Origin: an uncultured Bacteroidales bacterium
GTDB taxonomy: Bacteria > Bacteroidota > Bacteroidia > Bacteroidales > FEN-979
Assembly: GCA_903959905.1 (NCBI GenBank)
Contig: CAJBYO010000045.1
Span: 1 to 58,891, forward strand
Length of the DNA stretch: 58,891 nucleotides
Direction of reading: 5' to 3'
Shown: piece after piece, positions 15,380 to 24,372 of the stretch
How the letters are laid out: every line of letters begins with the position of its first letter
How positions within the stretch are numbered: position 1 is the first letter of the stretch
The notes under the pieces: generated by a model
What the model saw: only the letters and a program-made list of their open reading frames with translations
Databases searched by the model: none
Told to the model about the DNA's origin: nothing
Translations under genes and position numbers: made by a program

Positions 15380-16378
15380 ATGGACATTGCAAACAGGAAA
15401 GTATTAATTACCGGCGGGGCAGGGTTTATCGGCAGCCACCTTACAGAGGAACTGATTGCGAAAGGCTGCAACGTGAGGGTACTTGTCCATTATAATTCAT
15501 TCAACCGCTGGGGGTGGGTTGATTTTCTTCCGGAACCGGTAAGGCAAAAGATTGAGATATTTTCCGGTGATATCCGCGATCCGAACGGTGTTCGCGAGGC
15601 CATGAAAGACTGTGAAGTCGTGTTTCATCTCGCCGCACTGATCGGGATACCCTATTCGTACCATTCTCCCGACACCTATGTGGATACCAATGTCAAAGGA
15701 ACCCTGAATATCCTCCAGGCAGCGCGGCAGCTGGGTGTAAAGCGGATTGTTCATACTTCTACCTCTGAGATTTACGGCACTGCACAGTTTGTTCCGATCA
15801 CCGAGGAACACCCCGTCAATCCGCAGTCGCCTTATGCCGCCACCAAAGCTTCTGCAGATTTCCTGGCACTTACATTTTTCAGGTCGTTTCAAACTCCTGT
15901 GGTTGTTGTACGTCCGTTCAACACCTATGGACCCAGGCAATCGGCCCGGGCGATAATTCCCACCATCATCACCCAGTTGCTGAGCGGCGACGGGATTGTA
16001 ACGCTTGGCTCCGTGCGGCCTACCCGTGACCTGAATTTTGTGAAAGATACAGCCTATGGCTTTATCCGGGCTGCCGAAAGTGACCTGGCCATCGGCGAGG
16101 TGGTCAATCTCGGAAGTAATTTTGAAATCTCTGTTGGCGACCTGGCGCGAAAGATTGCCCTGTTGATGAATAAGGAGATCAGGATTGAGTCGAGCGACGA
16201 ACGGCTCCGCCCTGAGAAGAGCGAAGTGGAGCGTCTGTGGGCCGACAACCGCAAGGCAGGGGAGTTGCTTGACTGGCAACCCCGGTATGATCTTGATGCA
16301 GGATTGACTGAGACCATCAGGTGGTTCTCACAGCCTGAAAACCTGGCCCTCTATAAACCGGGTCTTTATACCATCTGA
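15380..16378 (+). CDS. legB: NAD-dependent 4,6-dehydratase, LegB-like
   Basis: 332-residue extended SDR. The NAD motif is GGAGFIGSH (about 12-20) and the catalytic pair YxxxK is YAATK (about 152-156). The sequence follows the Campylobacter LegB group closely in my memory: YNSFNRWGWVDFL, ALIGIPYSYHSPDTYVDTN, HTSTSEIYGTA, RPFNTYGPRQSARAIIPTII, RLRPEKSEVERL. LegB dehydrates a (U/G)DP-GlcNAc sugar at C4/C6 as the first step to legionaminic acid and related 9-carbon sugars or amino-deoxysugars. None of the other leg genes (legC, legH, legI, legG, legF) are in this window. It is followed by a Wzi-like gene 15 bp on and converges on the capsule operon. Confidence 0.8.
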   Translation: MDIANRKVLITGGAGFIGSHLTEELIAKGCNVRVLVHYNSFNRWGWVDFLPEPVRQKIEIFSGDIRDPNGVREAMKDCEVVFHLAALIGIPYSYHSPDTYVDTNVKGTLNILQAARQLGVKRIVHTSTSEIYGTAQFVPITEEHPVNPQSPYAATKASADFLALTFFRSFQTPVVVVRPFNTYGPRQSARAIIPTIITQLLSGDGIVTLGSVRPTRDLNFVKDTAYGFIRAAESDLAIGEVVNLGSNFEISVGDLARKIALLMNKEIRIESSDERLRPEKSEVERLWADNRKAGELLDWQPRYDLDAGLTETIRWFSQPENLALYKPGLYTI

Positions 16379-16393
16379 CAAATTAACACCCTT

Positions 16394-18100
16394 ATGAGAA
16401 AACTACTTGCCATCCTGGCATTTGTTGCAGCATGCTTACCGGTTTTTTCGCAGGTGGTTTATGAAGATATCAACAATACCGGCATCTATGAATTCCTTGA
16501 TGAATTGGCTGCCCTGAAGATGATCACCCTCAATTCGAATGTAAAACCGTATTCAAGGAGTTATATTGCCGGGAAGTTAGCCGATGCCCGCACGGCAGAT
16601 GAGAGTGGCGATACCGTTGCGGGCAGGCAATCTCACCGTCTGAACAACCGCCAGCGAAAAGAACTTTACTTTTACCTCCAGGACTTCCAACTGGAATCGT
16701 CGTCACGCGTCACGCGTCACACGTCACGCCTTTCAGAATCCTACTCCAACAAACTTGCCTTCGTCACAGGGAAACAACCAGATATGGTGCTGGCCCTCAA
16801 CCCGGTTGGCTTTCACTACAAGGACTCACTTTTCACATTCTCCCTCAGGCCGATCCTCGGGGTTCAGTGGATGACGAATGAAAACGGATCGGAATATCAC
16901 CGCTGGTGGGGCGGAAGCATGTTCGGATATATCGGGAAGAACTTCGGGTTTTATGCCAACATCCGCGACAACAATGAAAGTACGCCCATGGTGAAGCCCC
17001 TGTATTTTACCACCGGGGAGGGGGCAGTTTACAAGGCAAAGAACGACAGTTCGGTCTATTTCAGTGAGATGCGCGGGGGAATTGTAGCTTCTGTGCAGTG
17101 GGGGTCGCTGGGCATCATGAATGACCGGGTGGCATGGGGTGACAACTATCACGGTGCGAACATATTATCGGGGAAGGCACCTGCATTTCCTTACATCCAG
17201 TTGCATTTGAATCCTGCTAAATGGTTTGATTTCAACTACATGCACGGCTGGTTGAACTCAAATGTGATTGACAGCAGCCGATCTTATTATTCCGACGGCA
17301 TATACCGTGAAGTTTACCGGAACAAGTTCATAGCGGCAAATATGTTTACGTTCATCCCCTGGCGCGGACTGAATCTTTCGTTCGGCAACTCTATCATATA
17401 CAGCGATATCAACATAAACCCGATCTACCTCATCCCGTTCCTTTTTTACAATTCCGCAGATGCGAACAAGAATAATTATGTTGATTACGCAGGGTCAAAC
17501 TCCCAGCTGTTTTTCAATTTTTCAAGCAGGCAGATCAGGCATTTGCACATCTTCGTCTCCCTCTATATCGATGAGTGGAAGATGTCGCGTGTGATGGACA
17601 AAGACAAGCATAATTTCACGAGTTTAAAGGCAGGATTCAGCCTGAGCGATTTCCCGTTTCAGAATGTCGGGCTGATTGCTGAATACACCCGCACCCAGCC
17701 AATGACCTATGACCATTACCTCACTACCACCACTTTTACATCAAATGATTACACCCTCGGGCACTACCTGCGGGAAAATTCGCAGGAGGTGTTTGTATCT
17801 CTGTCCTATCACCCGTTCCGGGGCGTGTTGTTCAATGCTTCCTTTACCGTTGCGCAGCACGGTGATGATGTGCCCTACCGCTTAAATGCCGGTTATAATC
17901 CTGATGAGGTGCCATTCTTAAAAAACATTACCTGGCAAAATCACTCTTTTGAGTTTTCTGCCAGGTATGAGTTCGCAAACAACGGGTATTTCTTTGTCCG
18001 TTATTTGAATTCCAACCGTGAAGGGGATGTACGTTATCAGCCCGCCGCAATGAACGGTAATACCAATACGTTAATGACCGGGATCAACCTGGGATTCTGA
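16394..18100 (+). CDS. Wzi-like outer-membrane beta-barrel, capsule assembly
   Basis: 568 residues with a Sec signal peptide (MRKLLAILAFVAACLPVFSQ). The body is aromatic-rich with alternating strands and ends in an outer-membrane-type aromatic residue (INLGF). Motifs such as WWGGSMFGYIGKNFGFYANI and the overall length match capsule assembly Wzi family proteins, which anchor surface polysaccharide. Position next to legB and the capsule operon supports this. Residues about 103-112 (SRVTRHTSRL) are encoded by a four-unit heptamer tract (16702-16729), apparently an in-frame insertion before the barrel. The last 30 bp overlap the 3' end of the convergent WecA-like gene. Confidence 0.75.
   Translation: MRKLLAILAFVAACLPVFSQVVYEDINNTGIYEFLDELAALKMITLNSNVKPYSRSYIAGKLADARTADESGDTVAGRQSHRLNNRQRKELYFYLQDFQLESSSRVTRHTSRLSESYSNKLAFVTGKQPDMVLALNPVGFHYKDSLFTFSLRPILGVQWMTNENGSEYHRWWGGSMFGYIGKNFGFYANIRDNNESTPMVKPLYFTTGEGAVYKAKNDSSVYFSEMRGGIVASVQWGSLGIMNDRVAWGDNYHGANILSGKAPAFPYIQLHLNPAKWFDFNYMHGWLNSNVIDSSRSYYSDGIYREVYRNKFIAANMFTFIPWRGLNLSFGNSIIYSDININPIYLIPFLFYNSADANKNNYVDYAGSNSQLFFNFSSRQIRHLHIFVSLYIDEWKMSRVMDKDKHNFTSLKAGFSLSDFPFQNVGLIAEYTRTQPMTYDHYLTTTTFTSNDYTLGHYLRENSQEVFVSLSYHPFRGVLFNASFTVAQHGDDVPYRLNAGYNPDEVPFLKNITWQNHSFEFSARYEFANNGYFFVRYLNSNREGDVRYQPAAMNGNTNTLMTGINLGF
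16702..16729. repeat. in-gene GTCACNN heptamer tract, 4 units
   Basis: GTCACGC, GTCACGC, GTCACAC, GTCACGC, in phase and in frame in the Wzi-like gene. It is the complement of the intergenic GTGACNN family, so the coding strand is the one free of TGA. Confidence 0.75.
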
Positions 18101-19183
18101 CGGTTTTTTCCGTTCCCTGGTTTTTGTGGTTGCCATGTAAATGGGAATGAACGAAAGCACCGATGCCGCGCTGGTGAGCACGACCATCAGCCAGAATACT
18201 GTAAGATCTTTCAGAACCAGGGAAGTGATGATGAACAGAAGGCTGGTCACCGTCAGGATCAGCGTTGCTTTGCCATGTGAAAAGCCGAGGTCAAGCAGGT
18301 AGTGATGAATGTGTGTCCTGTCGGGACTGAAGGGCGGTTTGTTTTTTACCATACGGGTCACAAAAACCCTCAGTGTGTCAAAGATCGGTACGATCAGGAA
18401 GCCGACCGACACGGCCGGAGCGGCCTGAACCGCATATAAACCCGTTACACTGACACTTGATTCATTAAACTTGATCGCAATGACGGAAATGATAAATCCG
18501 AGGAACAATGAGCCGGTATCACCCATAAAGATCTTATTATTCCTGCTGAAGAGGTTGAAGTACAGAAATGCCATGGTCGCCCCGATTATACCGGCGCAGA
18601 GAATCGCCCACTCAAAGTGGCCCGTAAGATAGAACCAGGTGCCGAAGGCAGCACATGCAAGGATGGAGAGGCTCGCCGACAGCCCGTCAATGCCGTCCAT
18701 CAGGTTGAAACAGTTGGTCACCCCGATAATGGTGATCAGTGACAGGATCAGTCCGAAATTATAGGTGATGGGGTAGATGTAGAATAATCCATGCAGGTTG
18801 GTCAGGATAATCCCCCCGAATTCAATGACAATAAGTGCAGCAAATACCTGTCCAAGCAATTTTTTGTAAGGAGAGATCCCGATAATGTCATCTTTGAACC
18901 CGATAAAAAAGATGACAAGCAGACTGGCGATGATGTATTGAAAGGAGGGGATGGCGGTGACGTTAACCGACATCAGGAAGGCGATCACACTCCCGATAAA
19001 GATAGCGATTCCGCCAAGTGTAGGGGTTGTGGTGACGTGGGATGTTCTGCTGTTTGGTGCATCCACCAGCGATTTGGCCCGGGCAATGTCGATGATGGAA
19101 GGGATCAGGACCAGACTGATGAAGAGTGCAAGAGAGAAGCCAAGTGCGACTCGCATGTCGTCGGTGAAAATGAAATATCTCAT
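18071..19183 (-). CDS. WecA/MraY-family undecaprenyl-phosphate sugar-1-phosphate transferase
   Basis: 370 residues, about ten membrane helices. It starts glycan assembly by moving a HexNAc-1-P from UDP-sugar onto undecaprenyl phosphate at the inner membrane. Catalytic landmarks: FKDDIIG (about 95-101, DD motif), NCFNLMDGIDGL (about 157-168), FMGDTGSLFLGF (about 219-230) and the C-terminal basic loop PDRTHIHHYLL (about 288-298). WecA-like use of UDP-GlcNAc is the default guess. It is the last gene of the long capsule operon. The C-terminus is highly charged (TKTRERKKPSES). Its 3' end overlaps the convergent Wzi-like gene by 30 bp. Confidence 0.9.
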   Translation of the reverse strand: MRYFIFTDDMRVALGFSLALFISLVLIPSIIDIARAKSLVDAPNSRTSHVTTTPTLGGIAIFIGSVIAFLMSVNVTAIPSFQYIIASLLVIFFIGFKDDIIGISPYKKLLGQVFAALIVIEFGGIILTNLHGLFYIYPITYNFGLILSLITIIGVTNCFNLMDGIDGLSASLSILACAAFGTWFYLTGHFEWAILCAGIIGATMAFLYFNLFSRNNKIFMGDTGSLFLGFIISVIAIKFNESSVSVTGLYAVQAAPAVSVGFLIVPIFDTLRVFVTRMVKNKPPFSPDRTHIHHYLLDLGFSHGKATLILTVTSLLFIITSLVLKDLTVFWLMVVLTSAASVLSFIPIYMATTKTRERKKPSESQVDPGH

Positions 19184-19198
19184 ATGCAGATATGGTAT

Positions 19199-19810
19199 TT
19201 AGTTGTTTTGGTGGTTTTTCCCTTTCATCCTGACCGCGGCATTATTCCACCATACGAAGTTCAGAAAGAAAATGATATAAAACACAACCCGGGATATGAT
19301 GTTGTGATAAACGGTGAAATTGCCCGGGCTGGAATATGCGACAGGAATGAGGATTAGATAATGAATGATTGAAGCAACAATGATAACTGACACTGATACC
19401 GGCATCCAGGCCAGCTTTAACCTGGGATTCATCGGAAAAAGAAGCAGAATGAACACGACCTGGAACAACTGCATCAAGCCGGTACAGCCATGCATCATTT
19501 GAATGGCCTTTGTATCATTGATCGTTATGACAAAATCCGAATCCGAAGAAATACTCACATACACGAGTGCGTATAATTTAACGGAGATAAATGTGATCAG
19601 GTACGACAATCCATAGTAAATGTGTGAAAAAAAACGGACGAACAGGTCATATCCTTCAAGAAAGTTAAAGATGTATTCACCCGCCTTATAAAGTAAGATG
19701 AAAATAACCAGGTCCCTGAAGTACCTCGCGGTTTTATCGCGGAACAGGTTGTTCATCCACTTTAAAAAGTCAGCCATTATTTTTCCGAATCCTTTTTGCC
19801 TGTCCGACAC
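19199..19810 (-). CDS. exosortase/archaeosortase-family membrane protein
   Basis: 203 residues with about five membrane helices. The family signature is present: HGCTGLMQLFQ with the presumed nucleophile Cys109, then a W-P-x-S helix and the C-terminal YHNIISRVVFYIIFF (168-182). In exosortases as I know them, a second motif NxxR carries a catalytic Arg; the matching place here reads ASIIHYL (146-152), with His150 where Arg is expected. So the transpeptidase activity is uncertain. It sits inside the capsule operon, between a GT4 and the WecA-like transferase, a usual location for exosortase-like genes in exopolysaccharide loci. No PEP-CTERM-like target protein is visible in the window. Confidence 0.72.
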   Translation of the reverse strand: MSDRQKGFGKIMADFLKWMNNLFRDKTARYFRDLVIFILLYKAGEYIFNFLEGYDLFVRFFSHIYYGLSYLITFISVKLYALVYVSISSDSDFVITINDTKAIQMMHGCTGLMQLFQVVFILLLFPMNPRLKLAWMPVSVSVIIVASIIHYLILIPVAYSSPGNFTVYHNIISRVVFYIIFFLNFVWWNNAAVRMKGKNHQNN

Positions 19811-19839
19811 AGTTTTTGAGTTTCAGGGTATTCGTTGAT

Positions 19840-21063
19840 TTAACTGAATACCAGGTCAGTGATTTTATTTATAATGGTCGAACGGTCGAAAAGTCCTGCT
19901 GTTAAGTTGTCTGCATTTTTTGTTTTCTCCGACAGCGATTCATTGGAGCATCCGGCAATTTCCCCGAATTTCATGGCGATATCCTCCGGGTTGTCGGGAT
20001 CGGCAACCCAGCCAAGGTTATGCGTTGAGATCAATTCAGCCACTTCTCCGCTGATAATACCGAACATGGGTTTTCCGGCATTCAGGTAGGATTGGAATTT
20101 TGCGGGAATGGTCAGGTTGAATACGGGTGAGTTCTCAAGTGAGATAACAAGAACATCGGCCTTGTCATAAAAGAGGGGCATCTCAGATGATGCCATCCTG
20201 CCCCGGAATCTGATGTTCTCCATGTGATTTTCCTGAACAAGCTCCTTCAGGTAATCAAGGTGCGACCCGTCGCCGATCAGGTTAAGCCAGGTATCCCGGC
20301 TGGCGGTTTTTTTCATGAAAAGGTCAAAACCTTTTACAGTGTTTTCGAGGTTCTGAACTTTTCCAATATTCCCTGCAAAAACAAAATTGAATTTCCCGGG
20401 ATAGTTAACCGTCTTACCGTTCATTTCACCGGCTGCCAGTTTACCTGTCATTGACCATTGCGGTATGAATGTTATCTCCTTCAGCCTGTTATATTTGCTG
20501 ATCAGCGTCGCGAATCCCGGGCATGATACGGTGATGTTGTCGCAGCCCGCATAGACCCATTTTACAAATTTCTCCAGGATGACCCGTGAAATGCCTTTGT
20601 TGGCGAGGCCATATGCAAACACCGTTTCAGGCCATACATCCTGGATCCAGATGGTTGTTTTAGTCCCGAACATTTTTTTCATCAGGGCCCCGGCCGAGGA
20701 AAATGTAAGCGGGCCGGTCTGGTAAATAAATACGGAGTCGAATTTCCTCCCGTTCAGCATGGCCCACAGCATGGCGAGTTTCATGTTCCACAGGTAATTC
20801 ATGACTTTAATGACCCTGCTGTTCTTGTAACCGGGGATAAACTGAACGCGGTATACAGATACCCCGTTGATCACCTCATGATGGAAAAGCCTGTTGCGGT
20901 AACCCGGGAAAATTTTACCCCCCGGATAGGACGGATTTCTCGTGAGGACTGAAACGGAATATCCCTTCTGCTGCCACGAGAATACGAGGTCGTTGATTAA
21001 AAACTCTTCGGGTGCGAATACCTCGGTGATAACAAGGAGCTTTTTTTCTTTGGGGTCCATCAT
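19840..21063 (-). CDS. glycosyltransferase family 4 (WbuB-like)
   Basis: 407 residues, GT-B fold. The N-terminal half has TEVFAPEEFLINDLVFSWQQ and RNPSYPGGKIFPGYRNR, features shared with WbuB-type L-fucosaminyltransferases. The C-terminal half carries FVFAGNIGKVQNLENTVKGF, the GRMASSEMPLFYDKADVLVISL region and an E-x7-E-like end. A cytosolic-face enzyme that adds a sugar to the lipid-linked repeat unit. The start ATG overlaps the stop of the upstream epimerase gene (ATGA at 21060-21063). The pairing of a WbuB-like transferase with an FnlC-like epimerase suggests a FucNAc or QuiNAc residue, but this is inference. Confidence 0.85.
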   Translation of the reverse strand: MMDPKEKKLLVITEVFAPEEFLINDLVFSWQQKGYSVSVLTRNPSYPGGKIFPGYRNRLFHHEVINGVSVYRVQFIPGYKNSRVIKVMNYLWNMKLAMLWAMLNGRKFDSVFIYQTGPLTFSSAGALMKKMFGTKTTIWIQDVWPETVFAYGLANKGISRVILEKFVKWVYAGCDNITVSCPGFATLISKYNRLKEITFIPQWSMTGKLAAGEMNGKTVNYPGKFNFVFAGNIGKVQNLENTVKGFDLFMKKTASRDTWLNLIGDGSHLDYLKELVQENHMENIRFRGRMASSEMPLFYDKADVLVISLENSPVFNLTIPAKFQSYLNAGKPMFGIISGEVAELISTHNLGWVADPDNPEDIAMKFGEIAGCSNESLSEKTKNADNLTAGLFDRSTIINKITDLVFS

Positions 21064-22190
21064 TTTAACCAGACTACCCTGTTGACATAATCCGTATAAC
21101 TTATGATGATCCGCACAACCTTTTCAGCGACGTTGGGCATGCTGTAATCATCAACAAGCCGCAACGTCCGGGTTTCACCACGTTTTTGATGCTCCAGCAC
21201 CGACAGGGCCTGTACAATCCTTTCCGGGTTTAACCCGGTCATCATAACAGTTGCTTCCTCCATGGCTTCGGGCCGCTCATGTGCTTCACGGATATTCAGG
21301 GCCGGGAAGTTCATGATGGATGATTCCTCCGAAATAGTTCCACTGTCGGAAAGCACCACAAGGGCATTTTTTTGAAGATGGTTGTAGTCATGAAATCCCA
21401 GCGGTTTCATCAGCTGCACCAGTGAATGAAATTGGGTTCCTGTTTCCTCTATCTTGTTTCGCGTACGGGGATGGGTTGAAACAATGACCGGTAACCTGTA
21501 TGTTTTGGCAAGGTAGTTCAGTGTTACAACAAGTTGCATAAAATTGCCAGAGTTGATATTCTCCTCACGGTGGGCAGAAACAACGAAGTACTTCTCAGCC
21601 TCAAGAGATAACCGTTTTAAAACATCAGAACTGTTGATCTGAGTCATGTTGGCGGTGAGTACCTCAAGCATCGGGCTGCCGGTTTTAATGATCCTGTCGG
21701 CAGGCAATCCCTCACGTAAAAGGTATTCACGGGCAATGTCGCTGTATGTCATGTTTATGTCAGAAATGTGATCCACCATTCTTCGGTTCGTTTCTTCAGG
21801 CACACGCTGGTCAAAACAACGGTTTCCCGCCTCCATATGAAAAATCGGAATGTGCCTTTTTTTTGCCGGTATTGCCCCCAGGCAACTATTTGTATCTCCC
21901 AGAACAAGGCAGGCGTCAGGATTTTCTTTTTCAAGCAGCGCATCCAGGTTGATGATGATCTGGCCGATCGTTTCACTGGCATTTCTCCCTGCTGCTTTCA
22001 GGAAATGATCCGGTTTCCGCAGTCCGAGGTCGTTAAAGAACACTTCGTTTAGTTCGTAATCATAGTTCTGGCCTGTATGGATCAGAATATGACTGATACC
22101 AGGAGTCGTGTCAAGTTTCTTGATTACCTCCGACAGCCTGATAATCTCCGGCCGGGTGCCTACAACCGTCAGTACCTTTAGTTTTTTCAT
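21060..22190 (-). CDS. UDP-N-acetylglucosamine 2-epimerase family (FnlC/WbjD-like)
   Basis: 376 residues, non-hydrolysing UDP-HexNAc 2-epimerase fold (WecB superfamily). Motifs: VVGTRPEIIRLSEVI (about 9-23), HTGQNYDYELNEVFF (about 39-53), HMEAGNRCFDQRVPEETNRR (about 119-138), SAHREENI (about 208-215), SDSGTISEESS (about 285-295). The block GNRCFDQRVPEETNRR and the C-terminal SYTDYVNRVVW match the FnlC/WbjD subgroup, which makes UDP-L-FucNAc, better than plain WecB. The partner genes fnlA and fnlB are not in the window, so WecB-type activity (UDP-ManNAc) remains possible. Confidence 0.85.
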   Translation of the reverse strand: MKKLKVLTVVGTRPEIIRLSEVIKKLDTTPGISHILIHTGQNYDYELNEVFFNDLGLRKPDHFLKAAGRNASETIGQIIINLDALLEKENPDACLVLGDTNSCLGAIPAKKRHIPIFHMEAGNRCFDQRVPEETNRRMVDHISDINMTYSDIAREYLLREGLPADRIIKTGSPMLEVLTANMTQINSSDVLKRLSLEAEKYFVVSAHREENINSGNFMQLVVTLNYLAKTYRLPVIVSTHPRTRNKIEETGTQFHSLVQLMKPLGFHDYNHLQKNALVVLSDSGTISEESSIMNFPALNIREAHERPEAMEEATVMMTGLNPERIVQALSVLEHQKRGETRTLRLVDDYSMPNVAEKVVRIIISYTDYVNRVVWLK

Positions 22191-22242
22191 AATGGTTTCT
22201 TTAATCCGTTAAAATGGTCGTTTTGTCCATATTGCCAGGCCA

Positions 22243-23376
22243 TTACCTGTTAAAGTAAAGTGTATGGCATTCAGCCAGAAAGTCAAATGTTGTTTTGCTG
22301 CATTTTTCCCAAGAGAATTTCATGGCCTCTTCCCTTGCCTTTAGGGCCAATTGTTCTCTCTTTGACGGGGAGTCAAGCAGATCTGTCAACGCTGCAACGA
22401 TTGAATCAACCTGGTGCGCATCAAAATAAATGCCATACTCTTTCAAGAATTCGGGCATGGGTTGCTTGTTGCTGCAGGCAACAGGAGTACCGGATGCCAT
22501 TGATTCAATGAGGATGTTCGGCATATTCTCACACGATGAAGCAAAAATGATCCCGTCGCAGGAAGCATATAATTCATCTATTTCTTCATATGCAACATTT
22601 CCGCAGTTGTGAATAAACGCTCCGGCAGGGTCGACCCTGCCTATGGTCATCTCAAGCTTTTCACCTGACGGTTCAAAAATAACACCCCCAACCAGTGTCA
22701 AATCAACCGGATAACCCTTCTGCCTCAGGGCCCCCACAGCTTCAACTACATTCCATTGGTTTTTGTATACATGAACCGTTGATACGTAAATGAACCTGAA
22801 CGGATTGTCAAAACTGAACGTTGACAAAGGTTTCTGTGGTTTAACATCCCGAATAAAACGGCTGGATATCCCGTGGTGTATTATGGTAATTCGTTTCCCT
22901 GCCAGATTAACCACCCGTGAAATGTAGTTTTGTGCATATTCCGAAATGAAAATGACCCCGGTGGAATTTTTAAAGGAACGCCTTTGCTTGCGGTTGTTTA
23001 ACCAGAAGCGGAGAACCTCTTTCGGTTGCCTGATCTCCTTCCAGAATTCTGTTTCATACAGCAGCATGTTTTGCGACATGCTCACCACAGGATGGTGCCT
23101 CCCGAGATAGTCACCGGTTACAGCAAAAACGATTGAATCTTCAGGAATAAAGCGGTCAATAACAAACAGTTGAAAAAAGACCCGGTGCAAAAGTGTTTTC
23201 TCAAGCAATGCATGGCCGACTTTTGTCAGGTCTTTGTGGTCATTGAGTTGCGTGAGTATTTTTTGCTGGGCAATGACAACAACCGGGAAGGAATATTCAC
23301 ATGCATCCAGGATTTCCTTCAGATGCGTGATTCCCCCGCCTCCGCCGATGTTGGTTGCATCAATAACTACTTTCAT
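22243..23376 (-). CDS. glycosyltransferase family 4
   Basis: 377 residues, GT-B. The N-terminus has the glycine loop NIGGGGGITHL (about 9-19). The C-terminal donor-binding region has RFIYVSTVHVYKNQWNVVEA (about 194-213), a Gly-rich LVGGV, ELYASCDGIIFASSCENMPN and ESMASGTPVACSN (about 315-327). Donor and acceptor cannot be told. It lies in the capsule operon between the epimerase and a GT2, with gaps of 52 and 66 bp. Confidence 0.87.
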   Translation of the reverse strand: MKVVIDATNIGGGGGITHLKEILDACEYSFPVVVIAQQKILTQLNDHKDLTKVGHALLEKTLLHRVFFQLFVIDRFIPEDSIVFAVTGDYLGRHHPVVSMSQNMLLYETEFWKEIRQPKEVLRFWLNNRKQRRSFKNSTGVIFISEYAQNYISRVVNLAGKRITIIHHGISSRFIRDVKPQKPLSTFSFDNPFRFIYVSTVHVYKNQWNVVEAVGALRQKGYPVDLTLVGGVIFEPSGEKLEMTIGRVDPAGAFIHNCGNVAYEEIDELYASCDGIIFASSCENMPNILIESMASGTPVACSNKQPMPEFLKEYGIYFDAHQVDSIVAALTDLLDSPSKREQLALKAREEAMKFSWEKCSKTTFDFLAECHTLYFNR

Positions 23377-23442
23377 CCGGCTATATTTCTACGGCGTTGA
23401 TGAAATAAAAGTATCCTGTTGATGTAAGATGTAAAGAAAGCA

Positions 23443-24369
23443 TCAGATCAAACTTAAGCATGTATTTTTGAAGTTGCAAATAAGCCATTCAACAAGGGGT
23501 TCAGGTAATTTCATGGTTTTCATGGTGTTGTATGTCGTCAGTTGATTTTGTGATGTAATGGATTTTATGTCCTTGGAATCCAGGGCGTTTCCCGAATTTG
23601 CCGGCATTGTAAGGGCGATTTTTTTCTCCTCCATGTACAGCTCATTATATGATTTTATCGCATCATCATCCAGGCATCCCTTTACTAAACGCCGGGCCAA
23701 AAATTCAAAAAGCACCTTTGATTGATCGGCTGTAATCGTGCGTGATGCCGATCGGTTCAATATCCTGTAGCAGAGCAGCGGGAAACTGAAGTTGTGCATT
23801 CTACCCTGTTTTGCCATAGAAAGCCACAACAGGTGATCTTCAAAAGGTTGAATATCCCGGTAGCCTATGGATCTCCTATAGTTAGCTGTCCGCATCATTA
23901 CACCCGGATGGCAAACAGGGTTTATTCGTTTGAGTTTATTTCGGATCGCAAAATCCGAAGTGTAGGGAAAACTTCTGCCAATCTTATCTCCTTTGTCATT
24001 GATATACTCAACAGCACTGCTCACGAGTACGACAGAGGGATGGCAGTCAAGATATTTTTTTTGAATCGCAAGCCGGCCAGGAAAACAGATGTCATCGGCG
24101 TCCATGCGGGCAATATAGACACCAAGGGCCAGTTCGCATCCACGCCTCAGTGCGCCTCCGATCCCGGTATTTTGCTGCGAAACATACCTGATCCTTGGAT
24201 CGTCATACGCCTTGACGATAGATTCAGAGCCATCGGTTGACCCGTCGTTAACGATGATAAACTCAAAATTCCCGAAACTCTGATATAATATGCTGTCAAT
24301 GGCCTTCCTGAGGAATTTCTCAGCATTATAAACAGGCATGATGACCGAAATCAATGCGTTGTCAGACAT
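23443..24369 (-). CDS. glycosyltransferase family 2
   Basis: 308 residues. The GT-A signature is complete: ISVIMPVYNAEKFLRKAIDS (about 8-27), FIIVNDGSTDGS (about 37-48), and the metal-binding ARMDADDICFPGRL (about 87-100). It probably adds one sugar to the lipid-linked repeat unit on the cytosolic side. The stop lies 3 bp from the GT11 gene upstream, so the genes are tightly coupled. Confidence 0.9.
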   Translation of the reverse strand: MSDNALISVIMPVYNAEKFLRKAIDSILYQSFGNFEFIIVNDGSTDGSESIVKAYDDPRIRYVSQQNTGIGGALRRGCELALGVYIARMDADDICFPGRLAIQKKYLDCHPSVVLVSSAVEYINDKGDKIGRSFPYTSDFAIRNKLKRINPVCHPGVMMRTANYRRSIGYRDIQPFEDHLLWLSMAKQGRMHNFSFPLLCYRILNRSASRTITADQSKVLFEFLARRLVKGCLDDDAIKSYNELYMEEKKIALTMPANSGNALDSKDIKSITSQNQLTTYNTMKTMKLPEPLVEWLICNFKNTCLSLI

Positions 24370-24372
24370 TAT

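Noticed and set aside
15497..16279. 260-codon ORF opposite legB
   Set aside because: It is antisense to a clear SDR gene, with no motif of its own.
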